A stretch of DNA of 64,000 nt, from the NCBI RefSeq assembly GCF_051020955.1, contig NC_135018.1:2836001-2900000 (forward strand), given 5' to 3'. Shown in pieces: positions 57,699-64,000 of this stretch. Both the position numbers and the translations under genes were made by a program. The first letter of the stretch is position 1. Each line of letters starts with the position of its first letter. The notes below the pieces were generated by a model. The model saw only the letters and a program-made list of their open reading frames with translations, was not told the DNA's origin and ran no database searches. Origin of the DNA: Megalopta genalis (taxonomy: Eukaryota; Arthropoda; Insecta; Hymenoptera; Halictidae).

Positions 57699-58492
57699 GA
57701 ATAGTGTTTATTCTCATAGTTTATATCATATTTTATATTATATTATTTATATTATATTTATTCAATAGTTTATTCTCAAAATTTATATTCAACAATACCT
57801 ATTCGATAAAATAATAATTACGTATTTTACACGTCTTTCACGTTACGGCTTACTTCATTCGAATAATCGAACAGCAAGTGCATGCAGTACCATGTCCAAT
57901 CATTAGGACTAAAGTATCCAGTAATTGGAACATGCATATACAACATATTGCTGTCCAATCACTGGGCCATCGAAATGGTGGTTGAAAATTTTATTTCCAT
58001 GCAAACCTGTTCATAGATAAATGTAACTCTTAGTTAGTTAGTCTAACGTGTGACCAATAAATAACAGTAATTCTTTCCTTAATCGTACGATCACTGGGAC
58101 ATTTATGTACTCCAGAATTACGATCGAATTGCTCAAGGAATCATAATGATAAAAGTAATTAAATTACACCGCGATTCGTAATACAGATCATCATTGCATT
58201 AAATTACAAGGTACATTCAGTTACATTGTAAACCAATTACGTTGCAATTCGTAATTCATAGGAACAGCGACGCCGCGGTTCACGCGAAATTGCTTTTTGC
58301 ACCGATCCGATTCCGCTCGATGATATCGACCCGCGGGTCCTTATCATTCATTTGTCATACCTACACAATCACGCTTTCACGCTCGCCTTCGTACCACTAC
58401 GTTCGCACGTTCGACGCTGATTGTACAAGCGCAAGAAGCATGGCGAAGATTCGAGTTCGTGTTCGAATTAAATTATTTGTCGATCTATAATA
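57699..58492. other. Unique sequence
   Basis: No gene recognised. An 82-codon frame (58242-58490) is open but unsupported. Confidence 0.5.
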
Positions 58493-59074
58493 TTGGGTTG
58501 GCAACTAAGTAATTGCCGATTTGTTCAATGAAATAAAGAATTATTTTTTACTTGGAACGAAGTTTAATCTGTAATGTATTTTCCATTTTGTTCGATGACC
58601 TTTCGCCATCTCTCTGACAACTTGAAAATTCCACGCTCGTAGAAAGTCTGATCCTTTTCGGCCAAAAACTGAGTTAAGTGAGATTTTACAGCGTCATCAT
58701 CGTTAAAAGTTTTACCACGAAGGGAGTTGTCCAGGGATCGAAATAAGTGGTAATCCAATGGCGCGAGATCAGGGCTATACGGTGGGTGTAACATCAATTC
58801 CCAACCAATATCCATCAATTTTTGCCGAGTGGACAAAGACGTGTGCGGCCTAGCATTGTCCTGCTGGAAAATGACACCTTTACGATTGACCAATACTGGT
58901 CGCTTTTCCTTGACCGCTGCATTCAATTTGTCCAGTTGCTAACATTCACGGATAATAAAAAATAACATAATAATAATAATAATAATTTTATAATATAACA
59001 TTTACGGATATCATGAAAATGGGAGTGAGAGACATTTATAACTGAAATCGGCAATTACTTAGTTGCCAACCCAA
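58493..59074 (-). mobile_element. mariner element, internally deleted copy 2
   Basis: Same structure as the copy at 5723-6306: TA, TTGGGTTGGCAACTAAGTAA, transposase C-terminus on the minus strand, an (ATA)n junction, then the inverted end CCAACCCAA. The length is almost equal (582 against 584 bp). Both copies share the internal deletion point next to GATAATAAAAAATAACATAA, so they come from one already deleted ancestor. Confidence 0.9.
58564..58926 (-). pseudogene. mariner transposase C-terminal remnant (D34D), copy 2
   Basis: The 120-codon frame keeps QDNARPHTS and DLAPLDYHLF, the second and third catalytic aspartates with 34 residues between. It extends further than the 5.8-kb copy, reading through SERW to the natural C-terminus ending YITD. 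The N-terminal DNA-binding domain and first aspartate are deleted. The nominal start is a Leu codon in QLDKLNAAVKEK, again with an in-frame amber just upstream. It is inactive, but other copies in the genome could mobilise its ends. Confidence 0.9.
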
Positions 59075-59467
59075 TATATTATCAAAACCTCCTCGTTGAG
59101 ACTGAGGCTAATCCTTTTATTGGTTTCAATATTAACACTATGCCGTCCGGTGGCACCACGCTGGTGCCATGCAAAAACTATCTGTTGTATGCCGGTGGTA
59201 CCACTTTGGTGCCATTTTAGAAAACTGAAATAACATTTGAACTATATCTTTTGGGTGTTAAAAAAGTCAGCAAGCTAACTATAGCATTGTGGTCGCTTTT
59301 CCTTGACCGCTGCATTCAATTTGTCCAGTTGCTAACATTCACGGATAATAAAAAATAACATAATAATAATAATAATAATTGTATAATATAACATTTACGG
59401 ATATCATAAAAATAGGAGTGAGAGTCATCTATAACTGAAATCGGCAATTACTTAGTTGCCAACCCAA
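59075..59467. repeat. Composite segment shared with 6722-7111
   Basis: This 393-bp segment contains AAAACCTCCTCGTTGAGACT, the 130-bp TTAA MITE, GTCAGCAAGCTAACTATAGC, then a second mariner fragment that starts abruptly at TGGTCGCTTTTCCTTGACCG and ends with the right terminal repeat. The same joints, in the same order and with only a few substitutions, occur at 6722-7111. The two loci therefore share a composite, not independent insertions. Confidence 0.9.
59132..59261. mobile_element. 130-bp TTAA-flanked MITE, copy 2
   Basis: Same length, ends (TTAACACTATGCC / GGGTGTTAA) and internal GGTGGCACC/GGTGGTACC repeats as at 6779-6908. It was copied as part of the surrounding composite. Confidence 0.65.
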
Positions 59468-60240
59468 TATTATATTTATTATTATACTGTTATATAAATG
59501 TCGACTTCATTTCTTTTTAGATTGAATTGTGCAACAGGGCTAATCGTTTAGCAGCTTATCGATAATAATATGACATTCGCCTAAGATTAATATACATTTT
59601 GTGCCCCGTTAATTTCGAGCCATTTTAGAGTTGCCAACCCAATATTTCCAATGTCACTTGGTTCATCCAAGACAGAATTAAAATCTACAGATTATGCAAC
59701 TTCTGATAAATTGTTAAATCGTTAAATTAATTAAATTGTTAAATTAAATCGCTCTTCGAACCAATTTACCTCTTTTTCGATCAAAAAGTCATACCAACTT
59801 CTGACGTCTTGCGCTCAATTTTTTCGTGTTGGCACAACTCCTACACCTATTCCGAATTTTTAAAAAATTATGGTTATTACAAATATATAAAGTTCACAGT
59901 CCAACGATCGTGGAACATAATTATAAATGGCATTTCAGAGTGTCGTGCATTTATTTTTTTCCTGCGTTGGTGTTCGATAACGATACGAGAACGTTTCATT
60001 CGCCGCGGAGTAACGATCTCTGCGAAAAGACGTATCGATCACGGTTGCGACAAGAATACACGCGGAATTGTGAAGGAGTTCATCTTCAAGTGCTCTGCAC
60101 CAGTCGGATATAACCAGGGAAATGAGAACCATGAGCAACGTCCTTCGATGCCCTTCGAAAGACACGATGAATCCTCGGAGACGTACGGAAAAGTCAAGTA
60201 ACATCTTCCACTTCGACCATGACAGTTATTGCAATGTGGC
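59468..60240. other. Unique sequence with a lone mariner end
   Basis: GAGTTGCCAACCCAATATTT at 59630-59649 is a 14-bp fragment of the mariner end with no partner. A 130-codon frame (59809-60201) shows no motif. Confidence 0.45.
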
Positions 60241-60358
60241 ACAGTAAATTCTCCCTAATTGACGCTCAGATTCTGCATGAAAATGGACAATTTTGGGAGA
60301 GCAGATACGATTATTGGAGCCTTGCGTCTCGTTTTTATAGTTATCGGCAATCGGTAAT
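60241..60358 (+). mobile_element. MITE-B, left half
   Basis: ACAGTAAATTCTCCCTAATT, GACGCTCAGATT, AAAATGGACAATTTTGGGAG and GGAGCCTTGCGTCTCG appear in family order. It stops at the centre (TATAGTTATCGGCAATCGG); the mirror half is missing. Confidence 0.75.
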
Positions 60359-60373
60359 CTTCCGATCGAGGAA

Positions 60374-60495
60374 GAATTTATAGAATTTATTTATCAGTTA
60401 TATAGAATTTATTTATCAATTAGATAGAATTTATTTATCAATTATATAGAATTTATTTATCAATTATATAGAATTTATTTATCAATTAGATAGGA
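60374..60495. repeat. TATAGAATTTATTTATCAAT minisatellite
   Basis: A unit of about 23 bp (TAGAATTTATTTATCAATTA plus TA/GA) is repeated about five times at the truncated side of the MITE-B half copy. Confidence 0.9.
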
Positions 60496-61454
60496 TTCAC
60501 TCACTAAATTCGCTCATCATCTCGTATCTGTTTTGTCGGTGTTGACTAAATCATCTCAATATTTGTTTTCACATTTTTCTTATCATTTTAACAAATCGCG
60601 TATTTTGCAAAAATATTTTCACGTATTGTCTAGTAAATTAATTCCTCTAACATCTGAAAAAAGCCTAAGTCATTTGGTTAAATTTGCCAAAAATTTTCCC
60701 GTACATAATTATAAAAATAATTAATTTTAATTATAGAATTATTCCTACACGCAATAGTCATTATTAGTTTCGAATGGTGTTCGAATACTTTTGTGAGCTA
60801 CTGTAATAAATGTTTCAATAGCAATTTTTCGGGATCGTCAGCACAATTTGCATTCGATTTGCTTAAGAGTTCGTCGTCCATTTTGTCTCTAAATTTCCAT
60901 TTATCCACGTTCGCATTGAACTCGGCACTCGCGAACAAAGCTTCACGACAAATTTTGATAGAATATCTGCAGCGCAAACCGAGCGAACCTTACTCTCACG
61001 AAAACATGATCCTCTTGGAACAAGTTTTGCAGGACTTTTGCCTAGGAGTTATCCCCTTGTGGCAGCAAGCTTTTGCTCGGCGTTTGCTACGGATTTACAT
61101 CGACGACTTGTGCAGCAAGTTTTCGAAGCAAATTCCAAGCCGCCATACTTTCGCATTAAGCTCGGAGTTCGTCGACGAAATTTGTTGAACAAATTTAACG
61201 CAAATTGGTTTTCTCGAGTGCAACCTAATTGACCGTCTTCCGTTTTCAAGTATGTTATACAATGCTTCGACGTTTGACAATATCTGTTGAGCGAAGGTTC
61301 AACATTTGAAATTGTTTAAGCCGAAATATTAGAAACAGAAATATCTCGAAAAACAATTGCAATCTCAAGGTACTATTTTATTCAACATTTAAATCTCGAG
61401 CAATCGTTAATCTCACCCGGATCTCAGAATATGGAAATTAAAATAATGAAAAAT
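60496..61454. other. Unique sequence with a GTG-started 131-codon frame
   Basis: The open frame at 60793-61188 lacks an ATG at its start and has no known domain. Loosely repeated TTCGCATTGAACTCGG / TTCGCATTAAGCTCGG and AAAGCTTCACGAC-type words occur inside it, so it may be an old repeat. TTCGAATACTTTTGTGAGCT near 60782 resembles a Tc1-like end. Confidence 0.4.
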
Positions 61455-61596
61455 AAAAGATATATTATATATTATTATATATATATTATTATTATATATT
61501 ATTATATATATTATTATTATATATTATTATATATATTATTATTATTATTATTATATATATATTATTATATATATTATTATTATATTATTTTCAACT
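61455..61596. repeat. TATATTATTATTATA microsatellite
   Basis: TATATATTATTATTATATAT blocks repeated; artefactual Tyr/Ile frames on both strands. Confidence 0.9.
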
Positions 61597-61720
61597 ATTA
61601 TTTTCAACTGTTTCTGAAGACTATATCACAATTATAGTGCTAAAAAAAAAATATGTATATATATATATATTTTTTTTAGCACTATAATTGTGATATAGTC
61701 TTCAGAAACAGTTGAAAATA
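61597..61720. repeat. Perfect inverted repeat, about 51-bp arms
   Basis: The left arm (61597-61649) reads ATTATTTTCAACTGTTTCTG then AAGACTATATCACAATTATA and GTGC plus A8. The right arm (61670-61720) is its exact reverse complement across an AT loop of about 20 bp. The symmetry ends in the A8/T8 runs. Confidence 0.92.
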
Positions 61721-61761
<41 letters not shown>

Positions 61762-61842
61762 TATAATAACAATATATATATATCTTTTATAAAAATGTAT
61801 ATATATTTTTTTAGCACTATAATTGTGATATAGTTGAAAATA

Positions 61843-61874
<32 letters not shown>

Positions 61875-61965
61875 TATAATAATATATATATCTTTTATAA
61901 AAAAATATATATATTTTTTTTAGCACTATAATTGTGATATAGTCTTCAAAAACAGTTGCACAAAA
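61721..61965. repeat. Two further copies of the same arm plus (TAA)n
   Basis: TTTTTTTAGCACTATAATTG followed by TGATATAG recurs at about 61806 and 61914, each after a (TAA)n and TATATCTTTTATAAAAA stretch. The first lacks the TCTTCAGAAACA portion. It is a tandem expansion of one arm. Confidence 0.85.
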
Positions 61966-62890
61966 GTTTTATGCAGTAAAATATAACTTTGGCAAAAATT
62001 GTCGAAGTTAATACCATAGTATTTATGACACTTATGACACATCGCGAGCTTATAGTTGAAAATATTCTTTTTCGCACAAGCTGTCAAAATATTATACATT
62101 CGTTTATTATAATGAAATCGTAAGAAATGAAATTACACGTATTCTTTGATTGATTCGTAGGGCACGTGAGCGACGTTACGTGGAAACGAATTAACAATCA
62201 TAACTTAAGCAAAACTTTTCTTCTTCGATTATCGCGCGCACTCGAAAGTCTCCGTTCGAAAACACGCAATGAATAAAAGAGATTTCTTTTGCGGACGTTC
62301 GCGTTTGAAAAGCGAACGACGAGAGACATTCGCAGCTACAAACTTCTCGTATTGCCAATTACCTTTAGCGTTTCTGGTGTGCGACGTCGTTTGCCACCGT
62401 CTTCGCCCGGCTTCTTGCTCCTTTCCCCTTCCGCGACGTGTTGTATTAAATTGTATACTCTTGCAGTTATTGGCGATTTATTAAATCCCTATTGCCTTTT
62501 ACGTCCGTGCTCTCGAGCACCATCAACAACGATTGGCAAATATCATCGAACACGAGAAATACTCGCGACGCGATAAAGTTCCGTTCGACGGCGTTTCTTC
62601 CCAATTTATTACGCACATCACGATTCTATTTCGAGGGCCGGAGGTTATGAATCCAAGTTACGTTGCCGGCCTGTTAGCAAAAATTGTTCTCGAGAGTGTA
62701 CGAAAATTTATCGGAGAAGCGGGATAAATTGTCGTAGTATCCCCTTTTTACGCTCGTTTTAGCGATGAAAGGAACGTTTTCGTGATTTCAATGCCTTTAA
62801 ATATTGCTGAGGATTAGGGAAAATTGTTTTTTCGATGCCACGGTGGTCCGGGGAGCGGTAATCTGCAGTCCGAAGCCAATTTTTTAAGGA
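61966..62890. other. Unique sequence
   Basis: Frames of 60-95 codons overlap at 62269-62727; no motif recognised. No gene called. Confidence 0.45.
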
Positions 62891-63460
62891 ATTGCCTTCG
62901 AATCGCCTTTGAATCGTGGCACGTGACCTGTGAATTGCCTTCGAATCGTGTCAAGTGACCTGCGAATTGCCTTCGAATCGTGGCACGTGGTTTCCGAATT
63001 GCCTTCGAATCGTGGCACGTGGCCTCTGAATTGCCTTCCAATCGTGTCACGTGGCCTCCGAATTGCCTTCGAATAATGTCACGTGGCCTCCGAATTGCCT
63101 TCGAATCGTGGCACGTGGTCTCCGAATTGCCTTCGAATAGTGTCACGTGGCCTGTGAATTGCCTTCGAATAGTGACGTGGTCTCCGAATTACCTTCGAAT
63201 AGTGACACGTGGCCTCAAATTGCCTTCGAATCGTGGCACGTGGCCTCCGAATTGCCTTCGAATCGTGTCAAGTAATCTACGAATTGCCTTTGAATCGTGT
63301 CAAGTGATCTGCGAATTGTCTTCGAATCGTGTCAAGTGACCTGTGAATTGCTTTCGAATCGTGTCAAGTGACCTGTGAATTGCCTTCGAATAATGTCAAG
63401 TGACCTGCGAATTGCCTTCGAATAATGTCACGTGGCCTCCGAATTGCCCTCGAAACGTGG
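62891..63460. repeat. About 31-bp minisatellite with CACGTG E-boxes, about 17 units
   Basis: The unit is GAATTGCCTTCGAATCGTGG plus CACGTGGCCTCC. Counting by eye, 10 of about 17 units hold a perfect CACGTG; most others read CAAGTG or CAAGTA, and one is shortened to GACGTG. CACGTG units cluster in the left two-thirds and CAAGTG units in the right third. The 31-bp period is close to three helical turns. It is the only GC-balanced satellite in the window. Confidence 0.95.
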
Positions 63461-63540
63461 CAAAAAATTAGAATCAATTACTATGTACTCATATCAATGT
63501 GCACCGGCACGCTGGTCGCTGCTTTCTTCTGCCTATTGTC

Positions 63541-63660
63541 CCGAGTTTCCATAAAAAAGAGCCGCGAGGCTCGAAGAATCGTGTCTCAGCACGACTTAGT
63601 ATTCTCGGATCTGCGCGTTTCGATCCCGACAGCAAACATTTCTGGGAGAAATTTACTGTA
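63541..63660 (+). mobile_element. MITE-B, right half (diverged)
   Basis: AAAAAAGAGCCGCGAGGCTC, GAAGAATCGTGTCTC and the terminus GGGAGAAATTTACTGTA fit the family. The middle (GCACGACTTAGTATTCTCGG) is diverged from other copies. Confidence 0.65.
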
Positions 63661-63884
63661 CCGCCTCTGAGTTTTCGTGGTACTAAATTACGCAGCTGAG
63701 TGACAAAGGTGTACGCGAAAATAGGGCAACAAGTATTACGGTGAACAAATTCCGAGATCAATACGAAAGTGAACAACCAACCGTTTCTCAACCAACCGTA
63801 CGAAGATACGCGACGCAATGCAGAACTTCTTCCGACAAGTATCAACCCGAAACCTCCACCAGGAAAGACAGGGCAATCCTTTCA

Positions 63885-63919
<35 letters not shown>

Positions 63920-64000
63920 CTCGGAACCGGAAACTCAAGGATAACCCACGAATGCCTACTAAAAACAAAATAGATGCAGCAATTTACGACACTCTACAAA
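63661..64000. other. Unique sequence with a (GA)n run
   Basis: A (GA)n microsatellite of about 29 bp lies at 63891-63919. The surrounding frame on the plus strand (63741-63944) starts at GTG and is Arg/Glu-rich only because of the repeat. The window ends without a recognised feature. Confidence 0.5.

Noticed and set aside
60793..61188. 131-codon frame as a gene
   Set aside because: Begins at GTG, not ATG, and contains loosely repeated words that suggest old repeat DNA.
62891..63460. CRISPR-like array of about 31-bp repeats
   Set aside because: Units are head to tail without spacers; it is a minisatellite.

Overview
The window looks like a gene-poor, repeat-dense piece of an insect nuclear genome. 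It is about 30% GC by eye, full of (TA)n, (TAA)n and (TATAA)n tracts, with degenerate mariner, piggyBac-like and hAT-like elements and short palindromic MITEs. No prokaryotic gene organisation, rRNA or tRNA is visible. A hymenopteran (bee or ant) is my best guess from the style of mariner and the MITE ends, but this is an inference and no single feature proves it.

Only one interval looks genic: a GC- and CpG-rich block at about 15.35-19.43 kb. It has GA-rich stretches, three GATA sites exactly 11 bp apart, and at its right end a protein-like open frame that runs into a strong splice donor (AAAG|GTATGT at 19434/19435). I read this as the promoter/5' region and one early coding exon of a plus-strand gene whose product I do not recognise. 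If so, everything from 19.4 kb to the right edge may be one large intron of more than 44 kb. A candidate zero-length recursive splice site (pyrimidine tract, CAG|GTAAGT) at 49064/49065, in the right orientation, fits this.

The rest is mobile DNA and satellites. (1) Two deleted mariner copies (5.7 and 58.5 kb) keep only the C-terminal half of a D34D transposase. A 390-bp segment next to them, made of a mariner end, a small TTAA-flanked MITE and a second mariner end, is shared by both loci. (2) TTAA-flanked piggyBac-like elements lie at 1.9, 3.3, 6.8, 19.5 (with another nested inside it), 57.5 and 59.1 kb. The 19.5-kb copy keeps the Cys-rich C-terminus of its transposase and begins 31 bp after the splice donor. 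(3) Two inverted hAT-type MITEs (1.4 and 4.95 kb) have 8-bp target duplications. (4) Palindromic families that I call MITE-A (ends TACAGTAATGTCTC), MITE-B (ends TACAGTAAATTCTC) and MITE-C (ends TACAGGGTGTCCC) occur as whole and half copies; MITE-A also forms a tandem array at 42.5-43.8 kb. (5) Many minisatellites have exact periods (140, 95, 44, 32, about 31 bp), several of them grown inside MITEs. One carries ten CACGTG E-boxes and another about 29 octamer motifs.

I found no convincing undescribed defence or enzymatic system. The most interesting signals are the recursive splice site, the 95-bp repeat with four splice-acceptor-like sites, the shared composite mariner segment, and the MITE-derived tandem array. 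Family names come from termini, target duplications and protein motifs read by eye; no database search was possible.
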